DNA of 64,000 bases from NCBI RefSeq assembly GCF_003576645.1, contig NC_044929.1, forward strand, positions 7,004,982 through 7,068,981. Direction: 5' to 3'. The DNA comes from Ipomoea triloba. Taxonomy: Eukaryota > Streptophyta > Magnoliopsida > Solanales > Convolvulaceae. The notes beneath the pieces are model-generated. The model worked only from the letters and a program-made list of their open reading frames with translations, was not told where the DNA came from and made no database searches. Below are positions 1 to 13,662 of the stretch, piece after piece. Within the stretch, counting starts at the first letter, position 1. The number at the start of each line of letters is the position of its first letter. The position numbers and the translations under genes are program-made.

Positions 1-1071
1 TATTTATCCATCACAAGTCCCCCACTTCTTGAATCTGCGAGAGTCGTCAGGTTCGAGAAGTAAAATGTGCTTTGGGCGGCCAACTTGTTACAAGCAAAAT
101 CTCTCCGGTCTGAATGCCTTAATAGTCTGTGATGAACCCTCAAGTATGAGTTGAGCATGAGGGGCGTGATTTACGCTGGTTGCCTCGTTAAAAACCTTAG
201 ACTAAGAAAAACCTTATGGGAAAAAACCTAGCTAAGGGAAAAAGAGTACAACCAAAAAGGCGTAATCATTTAAGACTATAAGGGTTTGTCTTGGTTGTTT
301 ATGCAGCTTGATCAACCTTTCCAGGTTGAATCTCCAGTGATTCTTCATGTCCATCGTCCAGTGAGCTTTTGAGGGTATGGAGTAGACATCTTCCTGCAAA
401 AAGTTGAGATAAAAAATGCAAATATGCGTGTAATGCATGCCTATCCTGATATGCAAATCCTAAGTTAGTTCCTAACTCCACTTCTATAACTAAAAATGAA
501 CCCTCACTCCGAGGGATACCTAACGACTTAATGCACAACTTTGGGGTTGTGCGGGCACCCAAAGCCATTGTACTGCGCGCGATTTTTTGTGCCAAAGGCA
601 TCTTTTTTACCAAGCTGGTACTTTGACGACCGCAGGGGTCTCATCGCTGAAAAGCGAGATAGATTCATCGCTGAAAAGCGGCCTTGATAACAACCCCAAA
701 CGAAAGTTCATGCAGGTTAAACAAAACCCCAAACGAAAATTCGTGCAGGTCGAACAAATAAGTGCCATGGCGACGCATGGGTACACTCAACCGGACAAAT
801 CCGTGCAGGTTGATCAAACCCCAAACGGAAGAGCCGGAGATTTTTTTTTTTTTTCAAGTGCCATGACGACGCATGAGCACACTCAAGCAACAAATTCGTG
901 CAGGTTGGCCAAACCACAAACGGAAGAGTCGGAGAGTTTTTTTTTTTTTTNCTTTCTTCCACAATTTTCTCCACTTTCTTTTATTCTTCCCACCATTTTT
1001 GTCTTTTTCTCTTTTTTGTCTTTTCTTCCCCCACTTTTATTATTTTCTTCACCCTATGCCCGACACCCCTC
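1..1071. other. Repeat-like DNA without a supportable gene
   Basis: No reading frame here looks like a known protein. Between about 690 and 930 a degenerate tandem word (CAAACG, then GTGCAGGTT, then an acidic or A-rich spacer) recurs about four times, and the word ATCGCTGAAAAGCG occurs twice near 645-680. The words TATTTATCCATCAC at position 1 and again twice at about 3275-3307 suggest that 1-3310 belongs to one repetitive unit, perhaps retroelement-derived, but no polyprotein motif supports this. A single N at 951 follows a T homopolymer. Confidence 0.4.
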
Positions 1072-1593
1072 CCTTTTTTACTCTTATTTTCCCATTCCAA
1101 AGCCAATACAAGACAAAACAATAATAAAGAAAATATTATGGGTCCTGGTGGTTTGGAGTGCGGGCCGAAGAGGGTGGCGACGGTGGCTGGAGGAGATGAG
1201 CTGGTCGATGAAAATCCAAGTTCGACACAGGCTACCGGAGTTCTACCGGTACGGTGGTCTCAGTGGCGGGCAGTAGGAAGGTGATGATGAAGTGGTGTTT
1301 GATAGTTGAGGGAAGCTTGGTTACGGCAGCTNTCCCTTTTTTACTCTTATTTTCCCATTCCAAAGCCAATACAAGACAAAACAATAATAAAGAAAATATT
1401 ATGGGTCCTGGTGGTTTGGAGTGCGAGCCGAAGAGGGTGGCGACGGTGGCTGGAGGAGATGAGCTGGTCGATGAAAATCCAAGTTCGACACAGGCTACCG
1501 GAGTTCTACCGGTACGGTGGTCTCAGTGGCGGGCAGTAGGAAGGTGATGATGAAGTGGTGTTTGATAGTTGAGGGAAGCTTGGTTGCGGCAGC
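1072..1593 (+). repeat. Direct duplication of ~260 bp around a single N
   Basis: Positions 1072-1331 and 1334-1593 are almost identical. The second copy begins directly after the single N at 1332 and runs on into unique sequence. The few differences seen are single bases, for example GGGCC versus GAGCC in the middle. This is the pattern expected when two overlapping contigs or haplotypes are joined without merging. A real recent tandem duplication is the alternative. Open frames through the unit are G/P/R-rich and not recognisable. Confidence 0.8.
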
Positions 1594-3310
1594 TATAACG
1601 ACTTTAGCGTTTTGCTCCGACGAGGGAAGGAGAGAGAGACATCGTGGCTGCGATGGAGGGGGCCGTGGTGATGGAGCGGTGGCACCATGGAAATCCGGTA
1701 GTGGTGTGATGCGGCGACATTGTTCACCATGGTCAGCTGCATTTATCACCTTCATTCACGGACACGAAGAATCCGGCACTCCTTTTACATTGAAATGGGA
1801 CCACGGCTACACTATTTTTTCATTAAAAATACATGGCTTAATCCCATTGTGCTAAAGCTAAAAGCTAAAGACAATCAATTTTCCCACTTCCAGAAAAAAG
1901 CCTAACATACTGCCAAACCATTCCATAAATTCTGCTACCTCTACAATAATAATATTATTATTGAAAATAGTAAATTGAATGGGGCATCACGTGAAACATC
2001 AGCATCTTGCCTCCTTTAATGATTGCAATAACAATATGCAAAAATTAGCTCCCTTACCCACGCCATTACTACTGTTTCGTCGTCTTCCTCACCGGTACCC
2101 CCATTTTCGAGAGAGAGACCGATGATAGTGATGGCTCCGGCGGTAGTGGGAGGCGTGGAGGCTGGAGTCATTTACGGACGTCGGAGAGCAGACGAGCTAA
2201 GCAGATGGGAACCGGACTGGTGGTGGTTCGTCAATCTGCTCGGGTGACGACGTGGTGGGGGCTGTAATGCCGGCGGAGACCGGTGGTTGCTGGATCGGCG
2301 ACGATGATGACTGCTTCGTTGACGGGTTGCGTTGACAGCGAGTGGCGATGCGGTGGTGGCGGAGCACGGAGACGCCGGAGGAAGGGGCGTAAACCAGCCG
2401 CTGGAGGTCGCAGGTTGAGGCAGCGGTCGGCGGTGGCGTCGCGGTGGTGGCTGGTGTGTAGTGGCCGTGGCGGTTGCAGTGGTGTTTTTCCCTTTTTTTG
2501 TGTTGACCAACGAAGATCATAATATGATAAGGAGATGATTTGGATGATGATGAAGGTGGCGGAGCGGGAGTCGGGGCTGAGAGAGAAAACGGAGGGACAG
2601 CGTGCTTGGATCTCGGGCAACAATGGCGAGCACTGATGCTTCTCAGTTCGTGGTTTCTGCTGCCGGGAGAGGCTAAAGATGATGCGGTAACGTGGCGGCA
2701 TGGTGTATTTTATTTCCTGTGTGGCGACAGTGGAGAAGGAGGAGATTGGAGGTGGTGGGATGCTCTATGACGGAGATGGTGGTGGAGCGCTGTATTTTCC
2801 GGTGAGCAGCGATAGTGACAGTGAGTTGTGACGGTGACGAGGATGGTGAATACCATTCGGTTGATTAGAGGAACACGGCATTTCGTCGCATTCCCCACGG
2901 ACGGCGCCAATGATGGCGGAAATGTAAACGGGGTACGGATTTACACCACGTTGATTGTGTATGATGTAGTGTATGGAATATGTATACATGAATGCAGGGA
3001 GAAGGGGAAAGGAAGCCATGGCTTCTTCTTGGAGAAAAGAGCCAAGAACTAAAGAGAGATAGGAGTGAATCTTCCGAATTGAATCCGGGATCCGAGGATG
3101 CCATTACAGTGGGGGGTCATGTCCTTTATATAGAAATAGGACCTGACCCTTCAGGAATATAATATTCTCCAAAGGTCACTTGCCCTTTAACAATTTCTAA
3201 GGGACAACCCGACCGTTTAGGGGTACAATAATACACGGACTATACACATTGTATTCCTACAGTAGTCCTTGGGTATTTATCCATCACATTGGGTATTTAT
3301 CCATCACTTG
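1594..3310. other. GC-richer intergenic DNA, no recognised gene
   Basis: Part of this stretch, about 2090-2900, is rich in GGTGG/CGG words. Both strands keep short open frames that encode low-complexity Pro/Ser/His or Gly/Arg runs, which are typical compositional artefacts. About 3060-3260 has a retroelement-LTR-like look (GTGGGGGGTCATGTCC, then TATATAGAAATAGG), but neither a paired terminal repeat nor coding sequence is visible. I see no gene. Confidence 0.35.
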
Positions 3311-3312
3311 TG

Positions 3313-3402
3313 TTAAGTATGTTGTGGTCCAGTGGCATCAAACCCTTCCTTTTATACGGGAGGTGGTGGGTTCGAGCCTATACTGCATTGTAAAAAAACA
3401 TA
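3313..3402 (+). repeat. tRNA-derived SINE-like fragment
   Basis: The stretch contains a box A-like word (GGTCCAGTGGCATCA) and, about 40 bp further on, a box B-like word (GGTGGGTTCGAGCCT). This is the internal RNA polymerase III promoter arrangement of tRNA-derived SINEs. It ends in an A-rich run. No cloverleaf with a convincing anticodon arm is apparent, so a functional tRNA is unlikely. Confidence 0.45.
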
Positions 3403-3511
3403 TAATCATGTAATGTGGATTTATGTGTTTGTTTTGGATTGTGGAATATAACATTACTTTGTTGGGTTAAGGGTTATATTTTAGGTTATATGCGACAATT
3501 TACTATAATGT

Positions 3512-3514
<3 letters not shown>

Positions 3515-3594
<80 letters not shown>

Positions 3595-3735
3595 TTTGTG
3601 TGCCTTTATTGTGTATGTATGAATGTATTGATGCTTAATATTAAAAAAATAAATATATAAATATACACACGTATATTTGATTATATAAACATATATAAAA
3701 AAAACATATATTTATTTTATATATGTTATTGTGTT

Positions 3736-3800
<65 letters not shown>
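3515..3800. repeat. Microsatellites (TA)n, (TTTA)n and (TTA)n
   Basis: Perfect TA dinucleotides run from about 3516 to 3562, followed by TTTA tetranucleotides to about 3597. A long TTA/ATT trinucleotide run occupies about 3735-3800. Open frames across these are repeat artefacts. Confidence 0.95.
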
Positions 3801-3801
<1 letters not shown>

Positions 3802-3915
3802 ATATAAGGATTAGTTAACAAGGGCAAAGTTGGAATAATCCAAGGTAATCTTAGATTACCTAAAAAACGGGGGTAATCACATTACCTTGAAACATTACCG
3901 CCACATCAGCTTTAG

Positions 3916-4095
3916 GGGGCGTTTGGTTCATGGAATCTTGGATTACTCCAAGTAATAGGATTACCTCCAGAAATGTAATGTGAGATTTTGGGAATGTAAG
4001 ATTACCTGATGTGTTTTGGTTTGGATTGTGGAATATAATGTTACTTTGTTTGGTTAAGGGTTATTTTAGGTTATATGTATCAATTTACTATAATG

Positions 4096-4147
<52 letters not shown>

Positions 4148-4536
4148 ATATTTATTTTATATATGTTGTTGTGTTATTATTATTATTATTATTATATAAT
4201 GATTAGTTAACAATGGCAAAATTGGAATAATTCAAGGTAATCTAAGATTACCTAAAAAAACGGGGGTAATCACATTACCTTGAAGCATTACCGCCACATC
4301 AGCTTTGAGGTAATATAACATTACCAGGTAATCTCATAACTTGAACCAAACAAGGTAATATAACATTATTAGACTTAGATTACCTAGGTAATCTTGGATG
4401 ACCTGAACCAAACGGCCCCTTGAGGTAATATAACATTACCAGGCATAATCTCATAACTTGAAACAAACAAGGTAATATAACATTACCAGACTCAGATTAC
4501 CTAGGTAATCTCAGATGACCCGAACCAAACGGCCCC
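3916..4536. mobile_element. MITE-like element with GGGGC-GTTTGGTTC ends
   Basis: The left end reads GGGGCGTTTGGTTC and the right end is its near-perfect inverse (GAACCAAACGGCCCC). The interior is built from short inverted words of the type GGTAAT/ATTACC, and a second internal copy of the terminal word near 4405 suggests nesting of related elements. There is no coding capacity. The ends resemble those of common plant MITEs. Superfamily assignment from sequence alone is uncertain because no clear target duplication was found. Confidence 0.5.
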
Positions 4537-5128
4537 ATGTTTTTAATTCTAAATACAAAAATTTATTTAAAAAAATTGAACAATTTAATTATTATTGGAA
4601 TCGAATTTGTCTTTGACATGAAAAGATGATGATCTTGTTTGACAATTATCGATTAGCGGTTAGTGATTAGCAGATTGATTAATGGATAGTGGATTGTATT
4701 AACAATTTACATGAAAATACTTGGTAAAATTAGTTTTTTTATGATCAGTAGTTAACATGTCAAAAGACATATATGGACATGCATATATTTTATAAAAATA
4801 ATTTATTAATTATTAATTATATAATATTTTATCAAATTATATTTTAAATAATAATTTATTATCAATATTTATAAATTTGTATATAATGTAATAAAAAAGA
4901 AAAAGTAAATAAATAAAACTGGAGCATGAGAGTATGAGACTCCCTTAGCTTACTAATTGTTAGGGATGGCAACGGGGCGGGGCGGGGACGGGGAGTATCC
5001 CGAAACCCCGACCCCATCCCCGTCCCCGCGGGGAATTAGGCGGGGATGGGGATTTCCCGTCCCCGGTCAATTCTTAGTCAACATTCTAAATCTGTGTAAT
5101 TTTAATTTAAAAATTATAATTATAATTT

Positions 5129-5227
<99 letters not shown>

Positions 5228-5691
5228 TNNNNNNNNNNNNNNNNNNNNNNNNNNNNNNNNNNNNNNNNNNNNNNNNNNNNNNNNNNNNNNNNNNNNNNNN
5301 NNNNNNNNNNNNNNNNNNNNNNNNNNNNNNNNNNNNNNNNNNNNNNNNNNNNNNNNNNNNNNNNNNNNNNNNNNNNNNNNNNNNNNNNNNNNNNNNNNNN
5401 NNNNNNNNNNNNNNNNNNNNNNNNNNNNNNNNNNNNNNNNNNNNNNNNNNNNNNNNNNNNNNNNNNNNNNNNNNNNNNNNNNNNNNNNNNNNNNNNNNNN
5501 NNNNNNNNNNNNNNNNNNNNNNNNNNNNNNNNNNNNNNNNNNNNNNNNNNNNNNNNNNNNNNNNNNNNNNNNNNNNNNNNNNNNNNNNNNNNNNNNNNNN
5601 NNNNNNNNNNNNNNNNNNNNNNNNNNNNNNNNNNNNNNNNNNNNNNNNNNNNNNNNNNNNNNNNNNNNNNNNNNNNNNNNNNNNNNNNNNN

Positions 5692-5741
<50 letters not shown>

Positions 5742-6722
5742 ATATTTATTTTATATATGTTGTTGTGTTATTATTATTATTATTATTATATAATGATTAG
5801 TTAACAATGGCAAAATTGGAATAATTCAAGGTAATCTAAGATTACCTAAAAAAACGGGGGTAATCACATTACCTTGAAGCATTACCGCCACATCAGCTTT
5901 GAGGTAATATAACATTACCAGGTAATCTCATAACTTGAACCAAACAAGGTAATATAACATTATTAGACTTAGATTACCTAGGTAATCTTGGATGACCTGA
6001 ACCAAACGGCCCCTTGAGGTAATATAACATTACCAGGCATAATCTCATAACTTGAAACAAACAAGGTAATATAACATTACCAGACTCAGATTACCTAGGT
6101 AATCTCAGATGACCCGAACCAAACGGCCCCATGTTTTTAATTCTAAATACAAAAATTTATTTAAAAAAATTGAACAATTTAATTATTATTGGAATCGAAT
6201 TTGTCTTTGACATGAAAAGATGATGATCTTGTTTGACAATTATCGATTAGCGGTTAGTGATTAGCAGATTGATTAATGGATAGTGGATTGTATTAACAAT
6301 TTACATGAAAATACTTGGTAAAATTAGTTTTTTTATGATCAGTAGTTAACATGTCAAAAGACATATATGGACATGCATATATTTTATAAAAATAATTTAT
6401 TAATTATTAATTATATAATATTTTATCAAATTATATTTTAAATAATAATTTATTATCAATATTTATAAATTTGTATATAATGTAATAAAAAAGAAAAAGT
6501 AAATAAATAAAACTGGAGCATGAGAGTATGAGACTCCCTTAGCTTACTAATTGTTAGGGATGGCAACGGGGCGGGGCGGGGACGGGGAGTATCCCGAAAC
6601 CCCGACCCCATCCCCGTCCCCGCGGGGAATTAGGCGGGGATGGGGATTTCCCGTCCCCGGTCAATTCTTAGTCAACATTCTAAATCTGTGTAATTTTAAT
6701 TTAAAAATTATAATTATAATTT

Positions 6723-6812
<90 letters not shown>
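4099..6812 (+). repeat. Duplicated flanks of an assembly gap (~1.1 kb each)
   Basis: Positions 4099-5218 and 5692-6812 match base for base over long stretches at a constant offset of 1594. They sit on either side of the N run. Each copy starts and ends in long (TA)n tracts. This is most simply an unmerged overlap or haplotype join rather than a biological tandem duplication. Confidence 0.85.
5229..5691. other. Assembly gap (463 N)
   Basis: A run of undetermined bases is flanked on both sides by (TA)n and T-rich tracts. Any reading frame that crosses it is an artefact. Confidence 1.
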
Positions 6813-6821
<9 letters not shown>

Positions 6822-6921
6822 TTTTTTTTCGGGGACGGGGCGGGGCGGGGAGGGGTATCCCCGTCCCCGTTTGAAACGGGGACGGGGATCCCGGCGGGGA
6901 CGGGGCACATTGCCATCCCTA
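6555..6921. mobile_element. Small non-autonomous hAT-like element, 367 bp
   Basis: The element starts TAGGGATGGCAA and ends TTGCCATCCCTA, a perfect 12-bp terminal inverted repeat. It is flanked on both sides by the 8-bp direct repeat CTAATTGT (6547-6554 and 6922-6929), the target-site size of hAT transposons. Just inside the ends lie GC-rich words (GGGGCGG, CCCCGTCCCCG). The core is a (TA)n tract. There is no coding capacity. A truncated second copy begins at 4961 and runs into the gap. Confidence 0.75.
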
Positions 6922-6985
6922 CTAATTGTAAAGCGCGCGGCTCTTTCCTACAAATTTTCAAGACGAGTGGACTCTTTCCCATAGT

Positions 6986-7280
6986 TGTTAGAATGATCTA
7001 GAATCATATACATAACACTAGAGGTAGTAGGGAAGTATAGAACATTTTAGAATGAATTCTAGAGAATAAATATTAGCCGTAGGATTAAGTAGATCTACAC
7101 CGTCCATTGAGGAGGTGGAATGGGTATAAATACCCCTAGTAGGGCTCATTTGTAATCTAGAAGTGAAGAATCAAGTGTCTCATTTGTAATCTAGAAGTGA
7201 AGAATCAAGTGTGGAATCTAAGAGTGGATGTAATACAAGTTCCTTATAAAGTTCGAGTGTTTTCTTTAACTTCTTGCCTT
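6986..7280 (+). mobile_element. Possible solo LTR (copia-like)
   Basis: The stretch begins TGTTAGAATGATCTAGAATC, resembling 5' ends of plant copia LTRs. It holds a TATA-like GGGTATAAATACC at about 7119-7131 and a 32-bp direct repeat (CATTTGTAATCTAGAAGTG and following) at about 7148-7211. No paired LTR or internal coding sequence is present in the window, and the right end is not defined. Confidence 0.35.
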
Positions 7281-8480
7281 ATTTATTTCCGTAGCCATGC
7301 TCACTTTGGGATGAGTATTATGGAAACAGAGATCATATTTTGGCAAACCACAAAAGTCAAACGCTGCAATTTGTAGTGTTTGCGAAATTGTTGGTTTGCC
7401 CTCCAAACTTTGACCAAATCGCCTATTAACCAAGTAAAGTTTTTGAAGATTTGACCATGTCAAACCGTTAAAGTAGTCAAATCTCTTAAAGTTTGGTCAA
7501 AATGTCATTTACCAAATAAGCTGAATGCCCTAAGTCCCTAACCACAAATGAAAGGGACCACTAAGTCCCTAACCACAAAAGGGACCAAGGTGGTTAGAGA
7601 TTGATTGAAAGGGCAAGCCTTTACCCTCCTATCTACTTGTGTTTGTAGCTAGATGAATATTTGACTAAAATGGAAAGGTTTTGATATTTATAGGCAAAAA
7701 TGAGAAGATTTTAAATTTTAAACAACCCTTAGAAAAATTTATTTGGGACTTAGAGTTTTTTATGTTGACTAAATAAAAAATGCAATGGGTTTTTACTTGT
7801 CAATTTTTTTAAAGAAAAACATATACACCGAACGCAACTCGTAAATTTTTGATAGGATAACTGTCATGTCAGCAATGACATGAGAAACATGTCAAATTGC
7901 ATAATTTTGGACCTAATTATTTTTTTTAGTTGGATGACCCAATTGTAATTTTGCCGTTTGCTCTTTAAAATAATATGCTATTTTTAGTCATCTAAATATA
8001 GTGATTTCGTCACTTTTGTTTGCCAACTTTAAAATTGACCAACTTTTATTCTTCAAGTATTGATTTTATGCCAATTTTGATATTCAAATAGATTTTTTTG
8101 TCAAATAACTGTTTGACATAGGGTTAAAAATTAGTTATTGATCCAATCCTTCTAAATTATCTCAAATTCGAAGAAAAAGAATTCCCCAAATCATCCCAAC
8201 AGTAAGACATTTCATCAAGGACTCTTAAAATTTTAGGGGTTCCTAATTTGAAATGGTTTAGGGCTGTTCTTCAAATTTGGAATGATTTAGGGGGTTGGAT
8301 AGTGAAATTTTGTTTTTCATTCATCTTAAATGGTTATTTGACAAAAATATATCAGAGGACTCAAAGTGACGTAAAATTAATATTTAAAGAACCAAAATTA
8401 ATTGCTTTTAAAATTGACAATTAAAATTCAGAAGTGACAAACCTAATATATTTGGAGGACTAAAAGTACTATTAACTCAA
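7281..8480. other. AT-rich intergenic DNA
   Basis: No gene, RNA or clear mobile-element end is recognisable. The sequence contains interspersed words of the type 'ccaaaattaattg / tttggaggactaaaagt' that recall decayed Mutator-like non-coding repeats, but no termini can be set. Confidence 0.4.
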
Positions 8481-9475
8481 CTAGTATTTTCGCCCGTGCG
8501 TTGCACGGAATGGATTTGTTATAATATTTAAAGAATATTTAGATCAATATACAATTATATATATTATAACATCGACTATTATATAGCGCAATTGATGAAA
8601 TTGATTGGATCGATTATGTTTTCTGATGTTTTCCTTTGAATTAGAACAAATAATTGTCCAATTACCCGGGCGTGGATAAATTTTTTTTATTATATATTGA
8701 GATAATAAAAATAAAGATGAAATTATAAAAAATTCTAATATTGAACGTGTACATTTATTTGATTATAAGATTAGTACAAAAATATTACTCAATTAATTGA
8801 ATAATATATGAATTAATTGAATAATATATGACTTGTTTGTCTAAAATTATCTTAAAAAGATCTATAAGTAATATGATTTATATAATTATATTATTACTAA
8901 AATAAATATGAGAAAATGAGAAATAAATTAATTGTAATTATTATAAAAATAAATTCAACGACCAATGCTTAACTTAATTATCATAATAATTATTAGGCAA
9001 TTATTATTAGTCAATTACACTAATATATGTGTAATTATACTTTTATACTTTAAGTATATTCATTTTCCCCATATTGCATTTAGTTTTATCTTCCTCCTCC
9101 ATATTTGAATGAATTAATTTTGATTATTATAAAAATCTAACAACCCATGTTCAATTAATTTTTTTAAAGTTTAAATAACTTAGAGTTTTCAAAAGGAAAG
9201 TATAATTAATTATTAAAGTTTTTAAATAATTTTCAGTCAATTAGTAATATCCTTTTCTTTTCCCGATAAATGATTTTACTTTTATTAATAGTGTTGATAC
9301 GTGAGTATACATATTATCAATTTATAGATATTAGTTAATTTCTATTTTATATTTTCTTAACAAATAAGCTTTATTAATTATTTGACCAATAAAATATTTC
9401 ATTAATTGACTACAAAAGTTTAGGCGGGGAATGAAATATGAGGATTTTACTTTTATATATAGTATAGAATATAGA
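8481..9475 (-). mobile_element. Non-autonomous Helitron (minus orientation)
   Basis: On the minus strand the 3' end reads CCGTGCAACGCACGG (a stem-loop), then GCGAAAATA, then CTAG followed by host T. This is the Helitron 3' signature of a hairpin about 10 bp before CTRR. At the other side the minus strand starts TC TATATTCTATACTATATA, the common plant Helitron 5' end, preceded by host A (an alternative 5' end lies at 9468). The body is AT-rich with no Rep/helicase coding sequence, so it is a non-autonomous copy. Confidence 0.7.
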
Positions 9476-9858
9476 TTACGATCTTTTTATATTTTAAATC
9501 AATTAGTAATATCATTTTTCTCGGAATAATGATCAAATAAACCACTAAACTAAACACAAAACTGCAATTAGGCCATCGAACTAAAAAAGAATGCAATTGG
9601 ATTCCTGAACTATATAAACTCATGCAATTAAGTACAAATTGACATATTTTCAAAAAAAAAAGTCCAAATTGACCTGTTTACCTACAATTGTGATGACATG
9701 GTGGTTACTAATTTTAAAATAAACTTTTTAAATAATTTTAATTAAAATAATTAAATAATAATAATAATAATAAAATTAAAAAAAAAACAGACGTCTCCGG
9801 CAGTTCTTCTATTTTTTTTTTAATTATTAGTTCCGATTGTTATGTGTAAATTAATATT
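9476..9858. other. AT-rich intergenic DNA
   Basis: This is low-complexity AT-rich sequence, including an (ATA)n tract near 9748-9775. I see no gene or transposon terminus. Confidence 0.4.
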
Positions 9859-11397
9859 AGGCAACCTTATCTAGGAAAAATGAAAAGAATTACGTAGTAA
9901 TATTTACCTAATTTTCGTTCCATTTTTAATTGATGATGTAGAATATTATTATTGAAATATTTCCGTTTCATTTTTAATTTCCGTTCCTTTTTTAATTTAT
10001 CTTTAATATTGTTTATAATATGCCTTTATTATTTATGATGTAGAATGTTTTCCCTTTTTAATTAAATTGCAATGATATGACCATTTCCTTTTTCATTTTA
10101 GTTAATTATGGATTTTTTTTTATTTACAGTCAATTATTAATATTCATTTCCTTTTATATATTCATTTTTAGTCGATTTTTTTTTATTTTCAGTTAATTAG
10201 TCAATTAGAATAATAGATCCACTGGTATTTTTACCTAATTTCTGTTCTATTTTTAATTAATGATGTAGAATATTATTATTGAAATATTTTCATTCTATTT
10301 TTAATTTACCTTTACTATTGTTTAAAATTTAAAATATGCCTTTACTATTCTTATGTTTTTATATATAGTATAGATTAATATTATGCCAATTATGACGTCC
10401 ATGTATTATGAATAAGTATGGTAATTAAGGAGTATATATTATTATTAAAAAAATAATGTATATTTTAATTTCGTTTAATTATGGACGTAATATGTGTATG
10501 TTTAATTTTCTTTAATTTTATCCGTAATATATATGTGTATGTTTAATTTTCTTTAATTATGTCCGTAATATGTGTACCATTAATTTCTTTAATTGATTAG
10601 ATAAAATTACGGAAAGTATAAAAAACCGTTTAATAAAAGTATAATGTTTGATCTAATTTCTCAATGACCATAATTATTAAGATTTTATTCCAAAGTAACC
10701 ATTAGCATAATTTTATATGTGTAATAATATGTGAATTGAAATAATTTACATAATTGTATGGACGTAATAATATGTGAATTAGCATAATAATACGTGAATT
10801 GAAATAATTATCATAATTTTGTTAATCTCCTCTAATTATGGATGTAATATGAGTATTATCAATTTCGTTAACTGATTTGATAAAATTTATATTACGAACA
10901 ACAATATTAATTCATTAGTTGTCATAATTTTTAAGATTTTATTCAAAAGTAATCAAATGAAATGCACGGGTAATTGACATTATCTGAAGTAAAAATATAT
11001 AAAATTATCGTAAGAATGAAATCTCTATGTTTAATGACCATAATAAATTTAGATGTTAAATATAGTTGGTAATTACCACGGGTTATTTAGATGGTAAATA
11101 ATATATGGTAATTACCTATATAGATTAGCATATTAAACGGATTAACATATGGAACAATGTTATAAAAAAAGGAAAGAAGCCTTTTAGATAAAATATATTA
11201 GGAATAATATTAATTAATTAAAATATCATAGGAATTTCTCAATTCTATATTTATAATTACCTTTATAAACAGATTTAATAGGAAAATTTAGTTACAAACT
11301 TATATTAAGAGTTATGGATTATTATTATTATATTATTATTATTAATATTAGGAAAATTATGTTAAGAATTTTAAATTTATATTACTACGGAGTATTA

Positions 11398-11429
<32 letters not shown>

Positions 11430-12111
11430 TAACATAATAGATTTTAAATCGAGGCTACAAAATTTAATATTATTATTTCATTTATTCAAGTATAGTAATC
11501 ACCATTTTTTAACTAATAAGTGTGAATTGGTATTATGCAATTAATGATAAAGATTAGTAATAATTGAAATCTAACAATCAATGATACAATGACCCATGTT
11601 TAGCTTCCAATGCACCATTTTTTATAAAATGAAGAATTGGAATGATAAAACGAACAATTGGAATGAATAATTGAGGATTTATTCAAGTATAGTAACCACC
11701 ATTTTTACCGAATTACATGAGCATCCGTAAATGGGGAAGATCAAGATTGCAAATTCTACAATATATAGATGAGCATCCGTAGATTGCTAGTTATTTTGCA
11801 CAGTACAACTAAAAAGATGGATAGTTAAATAAGGTATTATCATTCAAAATCTTGTAATACAAAGTTACAATACAATGTTTTTCCATTAGAAATTACCAAT
11901 CAAAGTAATGTGATTAAAATATATAATTATAGAAAACATTTGATTGTTCACTACAATCACTCTGAAAATTGTAATTTTACATACGTGATACGCCCATGGA
12001 AAAATTGGCCTAGCTACTTGAAACCTTATCATCAAAAATTAAAGCATATTGAGCTGTTAAAATCAAACTAAATCACAGTACTACAAAATACTCTATGAAA
12101 TGCAGACTACA
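9859..12111 (+). repeat. AT-rich repeat block, copy A
   Basis: This block recurs at 12113-14344 (offset about 2.25 kb) and in part at 14751-16009. Copies A and B differ by a ~20-bp deletion near 12487, a few substitutions near 12530 and an A-run length change. Otherwise they appear identical over about 2.2 kb. A helitron-type word (TATATATAGTATAGATT) is near 10361. The 76-residue frame at 11314 that recurs in each copy is Tyr/Ile-rich, coming from a (TTA)n tract, and is not a gene. Confidence 0.85.
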
Positions 12112-13630
12112 NAGGCAACCTTATCTAGGAAAAATGAAAAGAATTACGTAGTAATATTTACCTAATTTTCGTTCCATTTTTAATTGATGATGTAGAATAT
12201 TATTATTGAAATATTTCCGTTTCATTTTTAATTTCCGTTCCTTTTTTAATTTATCTTTAATATTGTTTATAATATGCCTTTATTATTTATGATGTAGAAT
12301 GTTTTCCCTTTTTAATTAAATTGCAATGATATGACCATTTCCTTTTTCATTTTAGTTAATTATGGATTTTTTTTTATTTACAGTCAATTATTAATATTCA
12401 TTTCCTTTTATATATTCATTTTTAGTCGATTTTTTTTTATTTTCAGTTAATTAGTCAATTAGAATAATAGATCCACTGGTATTTTTAATTAATGATGTAG
12501 AATATTATTATTGAAATATTTTTATTCTAATTGTAATTTACCTTTACTATTGTTTAAAATTTAAAATATGCCTTTACTATTCTTATGTTTTTATATATAG
12601 TATAGATTAATATTATGCCAATTATGACGTCCATGTATTATGAATAAGTATGGTAATTAAGGAGTATATATTATTATTAAAAAAAATAATGTATATTTTA
12701 ATTTCGTTTAATTATGGACGTAATATGTGTATGTTTAATTTTCTTTAATTTTATCCGTAATATATATGTGTATGTTTAATTTTCTTTAATTATGTCCGTA
12801 ATATGTGTACCATTAATTTCTTTAATTGATTAGATAAAATTACGGAAAGTATAAAAAACCGTTTAATAAAAGTATAATGTTTGATCTAATTTCTCAATGA
12901 CCATAATTATTAAGATTTTATTCCAAAGTAACCATTAGCATAATTTTATATGTGTAATAATATGTGAATTGAAATAATTTACATAATTGTATGGACGTAA
13001 TAATATGTGAATTAGCATAATAATACGTGAATTGAAATAATTATCATAATTTTGTTAATCTCCTCTAATTATGGATGTAATATGAGTATTATCAATTTCG
13101 TTAACTGATTTGATAAAATTTATATTACGAACAACAATATTAATTCATTAGTTGTCATAATTTTTAAGATTTTATTCAAAAGTAATCAAATGAAATGCAC
13201 GGGTAATTGACATTATCTGAAGTAAAAATATATAAAATTATCGTAAGAATGAAATCTCTATGTTTAATGACCATAATAAATTTAGATGTTAAATATAGTT
13301 GGTAATTACCACGGGTTATTTAGATGGTAAATAATATATGGTAATTACCTATATAGATTAGCATATTAAACGGATTAACATATGGAACAATGTTATAAAA
13401 AAAGGAAAGAAGCCTTTTAGATAAAATATATTAGGAATAATATTAATTAATTAAAATATCATAGGAATTTCTCAATTCTATATTTATAATTACCTTTATA
13501 AACAGATTTAATAGGAAAATTTAGTTACAAACTTATATTAAGAGTTATGGATTATTATTATTATATTATTATTATTAATATTAGGAAAATTATGTTAAGA
13601 ATTTTAAATTTATATTACTACGGAGTATTA

Positions 13631-13662
<32 letters not shown>

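Noticed and set aside
2172..2770. Pro/His/Ser-rich or Gly-rich frames that could suggest a cell-wall protein
   Set aside because: No signal peptide, frames open on both strands because of GGT/ACC composition, and no conserved motif.
3330..3400. A functional tRNA gene
   Set aside because: Box A and box B words exist, but no full cloverleaf with acceptor stem was found; SINE-like origin is simpler.
5120..5743. A 207-residue frame
   Set aside because: It is only (TA)n-derived Tyr/Ile repeats across the N gap.
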